Assembly (NCBI RefSeq): GCF_947502995.1
Contig: NZ_CANNBW010000018.1
Coordinates: 51,458 to 115,457 of the forward strand
Direction of reading: 5' to 3'
Origin: an uncultured Tenacibaculum sp.
Lineage (GTDB): Bacteria > Bacteroidota > Bacteroidia > Flavobacteriales > Flavobacteriaceae
DNA length: 64,000 nt
Part shown: one piece after another, positions 8,412-16,992 of the stretch
Layout: every line of letters begins with the position of its first letter
Numbering within the stretch: position 1 is the first letter of the stretch
Program-made: the position numbers and the translations under genes
Notes under the pieces: generated by a model
The model's database searches: none
Told to the model about the DNA's origin: nothing
What the model saw: only the letters and a program-made list of their open reading frames with translations

Positions 8412-9653
8412 ATGAGAAAAAGTATCTCTGTCCTCTTAGTGATAGTTTTTTTTCAATCTTGTCAAAAAGAAGAAAAAAAAGACAGTGACATCTTAAGCAA
8501 TACAAGTCCAAAATATGAAACGTATAATTATTCTGGATTTACTAAAGAAGAGATTTACGCATTCCACAAACATATTTATGAAGGTGGGAATTGGACTGTA
8601 TATGGAGATACAGAGCGGTATTTTTATTTAAACTTCTCAGAAATAGGAAATCATTCACGTATACTCAAATCAGACACACCAAGAGTTCTTGAAGAAACGC
8701 CAAGAGATGATGTAAAAAATTTTATAACCACAACGGATTTAAAAAAAGGAGGTGGATTATCGTTAAACGACTATGTGCAGCAAGTAGAAGTTAATGGCTT
8801 AATTATAATTCATAAAGGCAAAATTGTTTTTGAAGGCTATCCGAGAATGTTTCCAACAGATTTGCATATTAATATGCTAATAACGCAAGTCTTTGTTAGT
8901 TCTTCAATTGCAATTTTAGAAGATAAAGGTTTAATCGATACTAGTAAACCCATTGATTATTACTTTGATGCCTTCAAAAACTCAGGTTGGGAAGGTGTAC
9001 CAGTAATAGATATTCTTAATAATAGCTCTGGAATTGATCCGAGTTCAATGAAAATATATAAACCAAGTTATAACCCAATTAAAGATCTAACCACTGCAAA
9101 ATCTGTTAAGCCTTCAGGAACAGAATACCAATTTTCGAATGCTGATGCTTTAGTGTTAACATTACTAGTCGAAAAAGCAAGTGGTCTTACCTTTCGTGAT
9201 TTTGTAGAACAGGAAATATGGGACAAAATAGGCGCTGAACATAGCGCCCTTTTAGCAATCAATAAAAACGGAACCTCTCTTTCATATCTTGATGGTATGT
9301 CAACAACACTTCGAGATCTTGCTAGATTTGGTCTTTCATTTACGCCTAGTGGTAGAAAGAGTGCTAATCCAATCATTTCTGATGCTCACTTGTTTAAAAT
9401 TCGAGATGTTAATAAAGACTTAGATAAATCAAGGGATTTGGAAGAAAAGAAATACAGCTGTTATCAATGGGGTGAAGTATATGAGGATGGCGATTTTTAT
9501 AAGGGTGCGCATGGAGGTCAAGGTCTTTACATTTCTCCATCTAAAGATCTAGTCATTGCATTTTATGGAACTGCCAATACTGATCGTGAAAGTAATCAAC
9601 TGCATATTATTGCTCGACAACTTTCTAAATCTGGACTTTTTGATCTTGATTAA
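8412..9653 (+). CDS. Serine-hydrolase-fold lipoprotein without catalytic residues (cassette 2)
   Basis: 413 aa, signal peptide with lipobox-like FFQSC. The beta-lactamase fold is recognisable (IIIHKGKIVFEGYP; VIDILNNSSGIDP; HGGQG near the C-terminus). Where family members have SxxK (consensus SVTKSF) this protein reads LITQVF (L156-Q159), so both the nucleophile and the general base are gone. The YSN tyrosine is also phenylalanine (YQFSNAD). It is likely a non-catalytic binding protein, or an inactivated gene with a still-open frame. The ATG lies 45 bases past the cassette junction. Confidence 0.75.
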   Translation: MRKSISVLLVIVFFQSCQKEEKKDSDILSNTSPKYETYNYSGFTKEEIYAFHKHIYEGGNWTVYGDTERYFYLNFSEIGNHSRILKSDTPRVLEETPRDDVKNFITTTDLKKGGGLSLNDYVQQVEVNGLIIIHKGKIVFEGYPRMFPTDLHINMLITQVFVSSSIAILEDKGLIDTSKPIDYYFDAFKNSGWEGVPVIDILNNSSGIDPSSMKIYKPSYNPIKDLTTAKSVKPSGTEYQFSNADALVLTLLVEKASGLTFRDFVEQEIWDKIGAEHSALLAINKNGTSLSYLDGMSTTLRDLARFGLSFTPSGRKSANPIISDAHLFKIRDVNKDLDKSRDLEEKKYSCYQWGEVYEDGDFYKGAHGGQGLYISPSKDLVIAFYGTANTDRESNQLHIIARQLSKSGLFDLD

Positions 9654-9825
9654 AATGACCTGCAAAGGATATATTTAGTAGATCAAATATCTATACCTAT
9701 AAGCATTTACTAATAAAGTAACCACTTGAATAGAACACAGAAAATAACGACGTCTAGAATAAAATAAAGGAATTTCAAAAAAATGAATAAAACCGCCTTA
9801 CATCAAATTAAAGTTGAATTACGGT

Positions 9826-10022
9826 TGGCAACAAGGTGTATAAAACATAGCAGGTGAGTGCTAAACCCAAAGGTTTTTGCTTATTTGCAAAGACCGCCAA
9901 ATTTTTAAATTTGGCTTTTATGATTGATAAGTTAAAAACAAAATATAAAAATTCGGCTTTGTGCTAATCCGAAAAGTACTTGTCTTTTTACACGCTACGT
10001 TTCATACACAAGACCGTTACCA
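9826..10022 (+). repeat. attC-like site 2 (family F, longest)
   Basis: 197 bp. R'' TGGCAAC, L'' GTGTAT, L' ATACAC, R' GTTACCA. The long variable loop shares AGTGCxAAACCxAAAGGTTT with the site at 22565. Confidence 0.7.
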
Positions 10023-10046
10023 TACATTATATTTAAAAATTGAAAT

Positions 10047-10520
10047 TTGAGATTAATCATTTACATATCTATTTTGAACTTTTTACTTGCTGGATGTTCA
10101 AATCCAAAACGGGATTTAATTATTGTGGAAAATGATTATGAAATTGATTTAAGTAAATTAGACTCTGTACGTGAAAATCTAAGAGGATTTTGGATTCATG
10201 AAAACAAAGTAGATTCTAATGAAATAATATGGTTAGAATTTATTGGTAAAAGCAACTCTACACGTTGGGAAACCATTTTCTATAACAAAGAAAACGAAAA
10301 GACTAAAACGCTTAACTACTTAACTTCCGCTCCTTTTATAGAACTAACAAAATTTGATGGAAAAACTATGATGAAATTTATAAGTTTATCTGGAAATGAT
10401 ACTATAGAAATTGAAAAATTGACAAAAACAAAATTGAAAATATATGGAGGAACTTACCTTAAACACAAAGGTTATGACTTTCTAAAAAATAATAAATGTA
10501 AAACCCATAACGTCTGGTAA
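10047..10520 (+). CDS. Hypothetical lipoprotein (cassette 3)
   Basis: 157 aa from a TTG start; no in-frame ATG precedes the signal peptide. The leader IIYISILNFLLAGC gives a clear LAGC lipobox, so the product should be a membrane-anchored lipoprotein. The mature part, with NLRGFWIHENKVDSNEIIWL, resembles lipocalin-like small proteins, but no family is certain. The stop TAA is the TAA within the R'' box (CTGGTAAC), so gene and attC overlap. Confidence 0.6.
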   Translation: MRLIIYISILNFLLAGCSNPKRDLIIVENDYEIDLSKLDSVRENLRGFWIHENKVDSNEIIWLEFIGKSNSTRWETIFYNKENEKTKTLNYLTSAPFIELTKFDGKTMMKFISLSGNDTIEIEKLTKTKLKIYGGTYLKHKGYDFLKNNKCKTHNVW

Positions 10521-10647
10521 CAAAATGTATAGTTAATTGCTTGCGGATTTATTCCTTCGGACTAAATCTCGCAAAATCTAAAGTTTATCACCTTTTAATT
10601 AACTTTACAACTAAAAACCGCAAATAACAATACACAAAACGTTAGCT
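10515..10647 (+). repeat. attC-like site 3 (family A)
   Basis: 133 bp. R'' TGGTAAC, L'' TGTAT, inner stems GTTAATT/AATTAAC and TTGCGGATTT/AAATCTCGCAA, L' ATACA, R' GTTAGCT. Family A recurs seven times in the array and contains TAACTTTA, a possible -7 box. Confidence 0.8.
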
Positions 10648-10661
10648 CTAATTGAAGAAAG

Positions 10662-11759
10662 ATGGATATACATATAAATAATGATGAACCGGAAGCTTCA
10701 CCGAAAAAAATTGAAGAACTAGAAAGCTTATTGGGTACTAGTTTACCTAATGAATATAGATCATTTCTTCAAAAACACAATGGTTGTACCATTTATCCCG
10801 ATGTTCCAACAATAGAAGCTGATACTAATATGGGAGTATGGGCTGTTGAAAGGTTTTTGAGTGTTGAAGACTTAATTATGCAAAAACAGACCAAAGTAAT
10901 GTATTCAGATAACGAATATATTAAAGAGTATGATGGTGAAAAGTATCCAATAAATATTGAAAAGCTACTAACCATAGCTATTGCGGAAAGAGGCTGCTAT
11001 CACATCTATCTTGGTAATGAAGAAAAGGGGCAAATTTACGCTACTTGTTATTCGGATGGAGATGGATTAGTGAAATTTGACACTAACTCTTTTAATGATT
11101 TTATTGATTCTCTATCGTTTTATGATTTTGGTGATGATGAAATCGAAGAATATTCGCCTCCAAAACTAGAGAGATCTTCTAAAGTTTTTGACTATTTCCT
11201 ATTCGATACTGTTCAAAATCCTGAATTAGGTTTTCAGCGGTTCAAAGAAGTCTTGAAAGAATATGGAGATCCTAATTTTCCCAAAGATGATGGATATAAA
11301 AACGTTGTGGAAACATATGTTCATAACCACCGATTTTTAAAACATATTCTTTCTCAAGGAGGAAAAACAGAAGGTTTATTAAACTCTTGTAATAACTATG
11401 AGACAATTCAATTATTGATTAGTGAATATAACGAAGATATAAACAAACCTTACAAAGGAAGGTTCCCAATTCATAACTATGCGACAGCAACATCAATGCA
11501 CGATCATAAAGTAGGTTATGAATTGATTGATAAAATTTTAAAATCAAAAATTCACATTAATTTATCTGTAACTGATAGTAATGGAGTGGATATTAAAACA
11601 AAACTTATAAAACTGAATAAAGGTTACAATGATTATATTGATTACGATAAAAAAAGAGGAAACTACAACCCAGAAGATTGGATCTTCAGCGAAGAAATTG
11701 AAAAAATCATTAATGGATCAAATCATAAAGGTTGGTTAGGTAAATTATTTAAAAAATAA
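10662..11759 (+). CDS. SUKH (SMI1/KNR4) domain protein with ankyrin-like C-terminus (cassette 4)
   Basis: 365 aa. Residues 8-150 carry the SUKH pattern (KIEELESLLGTSLPNEYRSF, then LQKHNG, a GVWAVERFLSVEDLI block and FDTNSFNDFIDSL). SUKH domains are immunity proteins against polymorphic toxins, or general binding modules. Residues 190-330 contain helix pairs such as RFLKHILSQGGKTEGLLNSC and YETIQLLISEYNEDINKPYK, resembling degenerate ankyrin repeats. It may be an orphan immunity protein carried as a cassette; no toxin gene is visible beside it. Confidence 0.75.
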   Translation: MDIHINNDEPEASPKKIEELESLLGTSLPNEYRSFLQKHNGCTIYPDVPTIEADTNMGVWAVERFLSVEDLIMQKQTKVMYSDNEYIKEYDGEKYPINIEKLLTIAIAERGCYHIYLGNEEKGQIYATCYSDGDGLVKFDTNSFNDFIDSLSFYDFGDDEIEEYSPPKLERSSKVFDYFLFDTVQNPELGFQRFKEVLKEYGDPNFPKDDGYKNVVETYVHNHRFLKHILSQGGKTEGLLNSCNNYETIQLLISEYNEDINKPYKGRFPIHNYATATSMHDHKVGYELIDKILKSKIHINLSVTDSNGVDIKTKLIKLNKGYNDYIDYDKKRGNYNPEDWIFSEEIEKIINGSNHKGWLGKLFKK

Positions 11760-11764
11760 ACTAG

Positions 11765-11831
11765 AGCTAACAAAGTGTATAGTGTATAGCACCCTTCAGG
11801 ATACTACGACACCATACACAAAACGTTGTAG
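11765..11831 (+). repeat. attC-like site 4 (family G, short)
   Basis: 67 bp, compact. R'' AGCTAAC, L'' GTGTAT, central TAGCACCCTTCAGGATACTA stem, L' ATACAC, R' GTTGTAG. Same family as the site at 16907. Confidence 0.75.
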
Positions 11832-11844
11832 CCAATTAAACTGA

Positions 11845-12312
11845 ATGCGAAAAACAGTCGAATTTATAGAAGATAGAATTAAGTGGAGAGCTTCTCAACA
11901 TAATCTGCCGAATAAAAATGCATTTTTATTTGAGAACTTGACTGACGAAGTCAAAATGAAATACTTAAATCATTTTGACGAAAAAGATAGCGGAAAAATA
12001 ATCTTACTATTTACGGATTCAAAGAATAATTGGACAGCATTGGGAACAAAAAGAATTATTGGGTATGATGGAACAAAACTCAACTCTGTAAAATTAGATG
12101 CAATTGAAGATGTGGATTCTAAAAATCGGAAAGAATATTTCGAAAAAGCAGAAGCTGGTGAAACTAAACTCAAAAAAATTAATAAACGCAACGAACGCGA
12201 ATTGCTAGTCACTGAATTTGACGGGAAAGAAACGGTTTTTATTACGAAAAAAGGAAGTGACTTATTCTCTCTATGGAATATTATGATTATGATAACAAGA
12301 TTAAATAAATAA
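11845..12312 (+). CDS. Hypothetical cytoplasmic protein, PH-like? (cassette 5)
   Basis: 155 aa, no signal peptide or membrane segment. The middle (NWTALGTKRIIGYDGTKLNS to ELLVTEFDGKETVF) has the strand pattern of bacterial PH-like domains. The family is not recognised with certainty. ATG 20 bases after the cassette junction. Confidence 0.55.
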   Translation: MRKTVEFIEDRIKWRASQHNLPNKNAFLFENLTDEVKMKYLNHFDEKDSGKIILLFTDSKNNWTALGTKRIIGYDGTKLNSVKLDAIEDVDSKNRKEYFEKAEAGETKLKKINKRNERELLVTEFDGKETVFITKKGSDLFSLWNIMIMITRLNK

Positions 12313-12317
12313 ACTGG

Positions 12318-12488
12318 CCACAACAACATATATGTGATCATAGCATTTAAGCGATCAATCGAAAGGTTGTTGTTTTTTTGGTAAGGCGCAATGCTTGCAA
12401 AAAGTTAAAGTTCGCAACCAATGCGCAGAAAAATCAAAAAGCGGGGTAACATTTTGCTCTGCTACGACACATATATTAAACGTTGGCA
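12318..12488 (+). repeat. attC-like site 5 (family C)
   Basis: 171 bp. R'' CCACAAC, L'' CATATATGTG, L' CACATATAT, R' GTTGGCA. Nearly the same sequence as the site at 17829. Confidence 0.75.
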
Positions 12489-12502
12489 ATAATTTTATAA
12501 AA

Positions 12503-12811
12503 ATGGAAAAAGAAAAAATATCTGGATTTGAAACAATTGACTCAATAAAACTATATAATTTCTTGACTTTAAATCTTCCTGATTTGGTAACTTATAAAGA
12601 TCTATATAATTTATGCCTATCTCTATTTTGTTCTCTGGATATTTTACCCGATCATTTAAGAAATTTAAAAATTGACAAAGATATTTTAGCTATAATTTTC
12701 AATAAAATTTCTAAGAAAAATAATTGGGCTGAGGAAATTGATAGTTTTTTAAAGCTTGAAAACAACTTTCCTGATCACGAAAAAGCAAAACTCTTAATTG
12801 GAATGGATTAA
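12503..12811 (+). CDS. Hypothetical small acidic protein (cassette 6)
   Basis: 102 aa beginning MEKEKISGFETIDSIKLYNF. The open frame extends upstream into the attC site, but the ATG at 12503 is the first after the cassette junction (12482) and is taken as the start. Mostly helical with no recognised domain. Confidence 0.55.
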   Translation: MEKEKISGFETIDSIKLYNFLTLNLPDLVTYKDLYNLCLSLFCSLDILPDHLRNLKIDKDILAIIFNKISKKNNWAEEIDSFLKLENNFPDHEKAKLLIGMD

Positions 12812-12817
12812 AACAAT

Positions 12818-12949
12818 TGCCAACAAAATGTATAGTTAATTGCTTGCGGATTTATCCTTCGGACAAATCTCGCAAAACCAAAAGTTCAACTCTTTTAATT
12901 AACTTTACAAATAAAAAATCGCAAATAACAATACACAAAACGGTTAGGG
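12818..12949 (+). repeat. attC-like site 6 (family A)
   Basis: 132 bp. R'' TGCCAAC, R' GTTAGGG. Family A body with TAACTTTA and the TTGCGGATTT/AAATCTCGCAA stem. Confidence 0.8.
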
Positions 12950-12967
12950 CAAATTTGAAAAAGAAAA

Positions 12968-13867
12968 ATGACTTTAGTAATATGTAGACAAGTAGAAGAA
13001 AAAATTTATATCGCATCTGACTCGAAAGTTACCGATAAAAATTCAGTGAGAAATAATCCTCTTACTGGGAATTTAAAATCCTTAATATTAAATCCTTTTC
13101 TGAGCTTATCATTTGCTGGAAATATTCATTATGCTGAAAAAATACTCGAGCTATTTTATAGTAATAAGATTTTTTCTTTCCAACAATTAATACTTGAATG
13201 TCTTAAAGCAAATATTGACTCAAATAATGAAACTGATTTTATAATAGCTTCTCTCGATAAGGGAAAAAGAATAATTATTAAAGTTTCTAATAAAAATGTT
13301 CTTCAAAACCAACAAAACGCTTGGATTGGAAATCAAAAAGCATTTAGTAAATTTCAAGAATATTATCATTCAGATCAAACCGATAAAAAAGAATCTTCAA
13401 AAATAAATCATGCTTTTAAACAAGTTATAAAAAATGAAAATATTGAAGATGTTGCTGATTTCTGTTTATCAATCGAAACAGTTTATCAAAAACAAATTAA
13501 GCAATACTGTTTTATTTATGAGATGAGTGGTGAGGTATCTTTCGCGCCTGCAGAAATTAAAATTACTGAACAAAATAAAAGTCAAATTCTTCCTTTTGGC
13601 GGACCAGAAAAAGGTGCCTTTCTAGCACTTTATATGAGGTCTTTCAATTTACTAAAACCTGCAATAGCAATTCACTTCCCAGAAGGAAAATTTGGAGTGT
13701 TATTTTGTCCAACTGTAAATCTTAATAAAGCTGAAATAATTAAAGAAGAAGATGGAGAAAAGTTTATGGATATAATTTCTGACAAATATGGAATAAACCT
13801 TGAAGGTTTAGTTGCAAAAGATGGTAATAGACTAACTATGATAATGAATAAAAAAAACATGCCCTAA
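12968..13867 (+). CDS. Proteasome-like Ntn-hydrolase candidate (cassette 7)
   Basis: 299 aa. After removal of Met the chain begins with Thr. Asp falls at position 17 (TLVICRQVEEKIYIASDSK) and a Lys at about 36, followed by SLILNPFLSLSFAGN. This copies the Thr1-Asp17-Lys33-xxxAG layout of proteasome beta subunits and HslV, so an N-terminal nucleophile hydrolase fold is likely. The usual HslU or ATPase partner is absent, and the C-terminal 100 residues are longer than HslV. The gene ends MNKKNMP with the stop TAA embedded in R''. Assignment is by motif only. Confidence 0.5.
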   Translation: MTLVICRQVEEKIYIASDSKVTDKNSVRNNPLTGNLKSLILNPFLSLSFAGNIHYAEKILELFYSNKIFSFQQLILECLKANIDSNNETDFIIASLDKGKRIIIKVSNKNVLQNQQNAWIGNQKAFSKFQEYYHSDQTDKKESSKINHAFKQVIKNENIEDVADFCLSIETVYQKQIKQYCFIYEMSGEVSFAPAEIKITEQNKSQILPFGGPEKGAFLALYMRSFNLLKPAIAIHFPEGKFGVLFCPTVNLNKAEIIKEEDGEKFMDIISDKYGINLEGLVAKDGNRLTMIMNKKNMP

Positions 13868-13995
13868 CAAGGTGTATAATTAATTGCGGCTGCATTTCCT
13901 CACCGGAAATTCAATCTTATTAATTATCTTTCCACTACATTGGAAAAGAACTCGCGTCCTTTTCCCGCAAAAAATCATACACAAATACGTTAGCC
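13862..13995 (+). repeat. attC-like site 7 (family B)
   Basis: 134 bp. R'' CCCTAAC, L'' GTGTAT, inner AATTCAATCTTATTAATTA region and GGAAAAG/CTTTTCC-type stems, L' ATACAC, R' GTTAGCC. Family B occurs five times. Confidence 0.8.
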
Positions 13996-14012
13996 ACAAG
14001 TAAAAACTAAAA

Positions 14013-14381
14013 ATGAAAAAAAACATAATCTTTATTCTGATATTTATAACTGTGTACTTATCCTCAGGATTTATATCTGGTTATAATAACATTAATCATA
14101 AAGAATATGGAAAGAAATATAATTCTGAAAGAACAAAACAAGGAATTTCTGAAATACCTAAATCATTTATTCTAACTGAAAAACCGATTAATAGTTTCTT
14201 AGACTATTTTAATGCTGTTGGAATTTACTCGTTAGAATACACTACTAATATTAAATTAGATTCTGGACTGATAAAAAAAAGAATTGATGTTGACGAGACT
14301 ACTATTGGAATAATTAGAGAATATAGTTTTTATAAAAAAGGGAATGATACTATTATAGACATTCATAATTATTATAAATAA
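14013..14381 (+). CDS. Hypothetical membrane-anchored or secreted protein (cassette 8)
   Basis: 122 aa with one N-terminal hydrophobic segment (NIIFILIFITVYLSSGFISG), a signal peptide or anchor. The rest is a small soluble domain of unknown family. ATG 24 bases after the junction. Confidence 0.55.
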   Translation: MKKNIIFILIFITVYLSSGFISGYNNINHKEYGKKYNSERTKQGISEIPKSFILTEKPINSFLDYFNAVGIYSLEYTTNIKLDSGLIKKRIDVDETTIGIIREYSFYKKGNDTIIDIHNYYK

Positions 14382-14388
14382 AACCAGT

Positions 14389-14521
14389 GGCTAACAAAGT
14401 GTATTATTAATTGCTTGCGGATTTATTCCTTCGGACTAAATCTCGCAAAATCAAAAGTTCACCACTTTTAATTAACTTTACAATCAAAAAATCGCAAATA
14501 ACAATACACAAAACGTTGGCT
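14389..14521 (+). repeat. attC-like site 8 (family A)
   Basis: 133 bp. R'' GGCTAAC, L'' GTGTAT, L' ATACAC, R' GTTGGCT. Confidence 0.8.
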
Positions 14522-14539
14522 GTAATTCGAACCAAGGAA

Positions 14540-15052
14540 ATGGGAAAAAAGAAGAAAAATAAAGAGAACTTTCAAAAAGATAATAATTGTCAAATACTCG
14601 CTTTAAAATCTAGAGAATTACTAACAGACCAAATAAATTCTGTTGATACAAATAATAGTAAAGCTGGAACTTTCATTTCAATTTCATCTCTTTTTATTCC
14701 ATTAGCTTTTTCTTTGTTTGAAAAATTTGAATTGTCAATTGTTTGGATTCTAATATTTTTTATTCCAATAATTTTAAATTTAATAGGATTGTTTTTTTTA
14801 GTTAAAGCATTGTTTCCACGAAAAATTTATCATGGAATAAACTTTAATGAGTTTCAATCTTTAATAGAAAAATCAGAGGATGAAATTTACCTTTTTGAAA
14901 TTGGAATAAACAGGGACTCATTCAATGACAACAAGATTACAATAAATGAACAAAACAAAAATTTGAAAACTGGATTAAGTATTATTTTTTTGAGCGCGGG
15001 AGTTTTAACTTTAATAATTTTTGTAAATTTATTAATTACAAACTGTAACTAA
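14540..15052 (+). CDS. Membrane protein, PycTM/SLATT-like (cassette 9, gene 1)
   Basis: 170 aa from the ATG at 14540; the longer frame upstream lies in attC sequence. There are three membrane segments (about residues 45-62, 68-95 and 148-168). The first is preceded by LLTDQINSVDTNNSKAGTFI, similar to the D-x-KA-x-xL start of Pycsar-effector (DUF5706) and SLATT two-helix membrane domains, as in the HD protein at 44201. A membrane-perturbing effector is therefore possible but not established. It is followed after one base by a second small gene in the same cassette. Confidence 0.5.
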   Translation: MGKKKKNKENFQKDNNCQILALKSRELLTDQINSVDTNNSKAGTFISISSLFIPLAFSLFEKFELSIVWILIFFIPIILNLIGLFFLVKALFPRKIYHGINFNEFQSLIEKSEDEIYLFEIGINRDSFNDNKITINEQNKNLKTGLSIIFLSAGVLTLIIFVNLLITNCN

Positions 15053-15053
15053 A

Positions 15054-15203
15054 ATGGCTAAGAGTAATAATAACGGGAATTCTAGCAGCAACAATTCGAA
15101 TAATAATTCAGGTAATAGCTCTAGACAAATTCCATCAACAAGTCCTTCTCAAAGATCTACTATTGATAAAGGAAAAAACGGAAATAATAGTACAAAAAAG
15201 TAA
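15054..15203 (+). CDS. 49-aa Ser/Asn-rich small protein (cassette 9, gene 2)
   Basis: ATG one base after the stop of the membrane-protein gene; 49 residues, almost entirely Ser, Asn, Gly, Thr and Lys (MAKSNNNGNSSSNNSNNNSG at the N-terminus, KGKNGNNSTKK at the end). It is low complexity and probably disordered. Tight coupling and the cassette boundary eight bases after its stop suggest a genuine second gene rather than chance. Confidence 0.5.
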   Translation: MAKSNNNGNSSSNNSNNNSGNSSRQIPSTSPSQRSTIDKGKNGNNSTKK

Positions 15204-15210
15204 AAACTAC

Positions 15211-15344
15211 AGCCAACAAGGTGTATAATTAATTGCGGCTGAATTTCCTCACTGGAAATTCAATCTTATTAATTACCTTTCCACATCAACGGAAAAGAAC
15301 TCGCGTCCTTTTCCCGCAAAAAATCATACACAAATACGTTGTAC
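15211..15344 (+). repeat. attC-like site 9 (family B)
   Basis: 134 bp. R'' AGCCAAC, L'' GTGTAT, L' ATACAC, R' GTTGTAC. Confidence 0.8.
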
Positions 15345-15361
15345 TGCATTTAAAGAGCGAA

Positions 15362-15985
15362 ATGAAAATTCTATCAAAATACATTTTAATTATATTATTA
15401 CTGATGTCTTGTAATTCAATTACGGATAAAAATAACTCTACCGAACGATCAAAGTCAGATATAGAAATGCAAGAGTTAATTAGAATTTTAAAAGATGACT
15501 TAAAATATCACGAAAATATCAATTCTAAAATTACTAATCAGCAAATAAATAAGTTGGAAAATGATATGAATATTAAACTTCCTGATTCTTATAAAGTGTT
15601 CCTTCAAGAATTTGGAAACGGAGCTGAATCTCTATATCATATTGACCAGCCAATCAATGGTATAAATATAGAATTCGGAGCTATACATTGGATTGGAAAG
15701 TTTCGAAAAAAATTAGGTAAAGAAGTTCCCTCTGATGGTTTCGGCATTTATAAAAAAGATAGTTTATTATGTTTAATGACTGAAAACTCAAATGGTGGAG
15801 CTTGGGTGTGGTTGACTTCTCAATCAGATGAAAATGGAGAATGGCCTCTTGCTTTTTATAATATTAAAGATGGAAAATTATATTACAAAGTAAATAGTTT
15901 CAAAGAATGGATTCGAATAGCAACAAAATGCAAGAATGAAGTAATTCGAGAATTAGATAAGAAAAATAAATTAGGTTTAGGATAA
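15362..15985 (+). CDS. SUKH (SMI1/KNR4) lipoprotein (cassette 10)
   Basis: 207 aa from the ATG at 15362 (upstream frame is attC). Leader ILIILLLMSC is a lipobox, so it is a predicted lipoprotein. Residues 50-190 show the SUKH pattern (ITNQQINKLENDMNIKLPDS, YKVFLQEFGNG, then GAHW-like and SFKEWI). A membrane-anchored SUKH protein may neutralise toxins at the envelope, but the partner is unknown. Confidence 0.7.
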   Translation: MKILSKYILIILLLMSCNSITDKNNSTERSKSDIEMQELIRILKDDLKYHENINSKITNQQINKLENDMNIKLPDSYKVFLQEFGNGAESLYHIDQPINGINIEFGAIHWIGKFRKKLGKEVPSDGFGIYKKDSLLCLMTENSNGGAWVWLTSQSDENGEWPLAFYNIKDGKLYYKVNSFKEWIRIATKCKNEVIRELDKKNKLGLG

Positions 15986-15994
15986 AAAAACGCA

Positions 15995-16125
15995 GTACAA
16001 CAAAGTGTATAGTTAATTGCTTGCGGATTTATCCTTCGGACAAATCTCGCAAAACCAAAAGTCCATCACTTTTAATTAACTTTACAAACAAAAAATCGCA
16101 AATAACAATACACAAAACGTTAGCA
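15995..16125 (+). repeat. attC-like site 10 (family A)
   Basis: 131 bp. R'' GTACAAC, L'' GTGTAT, L' ATACAC, R' GTTAGCA. Confidence 0.8.
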
Positions 16126-16141
16126 CCAATAAAAAACAACA

Positions 16142-16903
16142 ATGAACGAAGAATTAGAACAACAGTTAAATCTATCAAGTAGAAAAAGAAGAATAGCGGC
16201 ATTTATGATTGACCATTTTGTGATGACATTCCTTATGGTTTCAATTGTCTTTTTAGCTCTCGGACCTAATTTTATGGATGAAAATAATATAGGAAAAATG
16301 ACATCTACAATGTTAGCGGTTATGCTTCCTGGATTTCTACTTTATTTCGCTAAAGATTCAATTAAAGGAATTAGTGTTGGGAAGTGGATTATGGGAATTA
16401 TGGTACGAGATGCTAATAATCCATATGATATCCCTTCTTTTGGCAGATTACTTGTTCGAAATTTGTTTATCCTAATTTGGCCAGTTGAATTTATCGTTCT
16501 TGCTTCAAGTCAAGAAAAGAAAAGGCTTGGCGACAAAACAGCAAAAACTATAGTCGTTAAAAACCCAAATAAACCTTCAAAACTACCAAGGATTTTAGCA
16601 TTAGCTGGAGTTGGAATCGCCTTTTACACATTCACATTTTTATTTGTTGGTTCAGCTATGAAAAATTCTGACGCATATAAAGTTGCGGTACAGGAAATTG
16701 AACAAAATCAGGAAATATTAGATGAAACAGGTGGGATAAAAGGGTATGGAATGATGCCAACTGGAAGTGTAAATATTTCAAATGGAAATGGACAGGCTCA
16801 ATTGGAAATAAAAGTTCTTGGGAATGAAAAAGATTTGAATATCAGTGTTTACTTGACGAAAGAGCCGAATGGAGAATGGAAACTCATAGAAATGAATAAA
16901 TAA
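16142..16903 (+). CDS. RDD-family membrane protein (cassette 11)
   Basis: 253 aa. Residues 12-140 form an RDD domain (RKRRIAAFMIDHFVMTFLMV, GKWIMGIMVRD and KKRLGDKTAKTIVV) with three to four membrane segments. After a further transmembrane helix the C-terminal 70 residues (GSVNISNGNGQAQLEIKVLG, KEPNGEWKL) look like the Coa1/lipid-binding-type domain often appended in such proteins. The role is unknown; RDD proteins have been linked to transport. Confidence 0.8.
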   Translation: MNEELEQQLNLSSRKRRIAAFMIDHFVMTFLMVSIVFLALGPNFMDENNIGKMTSTMLAVMLPGFLLYFAKDSIKGISVGKWIMGIMVRDANNPYDIPSFGRLLVRNLFILIWPVEFIVLASSQEKKRLGDKTAKTIVVKNPNKPSKLPRILALAGVGIAFYTFTFLFVGSAMKNSDAYKVAVQEIEQNQEILDETGGIKGYGMMPTGSVNISNGNGQAQLEIKVLGNEKDLNISVYLTKEPNGEWKLIEMNK

Positions 16904-16906
16904 AGG

Positions 16907-16973
16907 TGCTAACACTGTATATGAAATCATAGCACCCTTCGGGATGCTACGCTTCATATACTCAACGTTGTAC
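16907..16973 (+). repeat. attC-like site 11 (family G, short)
   Basis: 67 bp, the clearest fold in the array. R'' TGCTAAC, L'' GTATATGAA, stem TAGCA..CCCTTCGGG..TGCTA, L' TTCATATAC, R' GTTGTAC. Confidence 0.85.
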
Positions 16974-16992
16974 GTCATTAAAAAACAAACCA

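Noticed and set aside
14411..14539. N-terminal extension of the cassette 9 membrane protein
   Set aside because: These codons are attC sequence; the ATG at 14540 is the first after the junction. The same reasoning moved the starts of the genes at 12503, 15362, 18687, 22703, 23965 and 26696.
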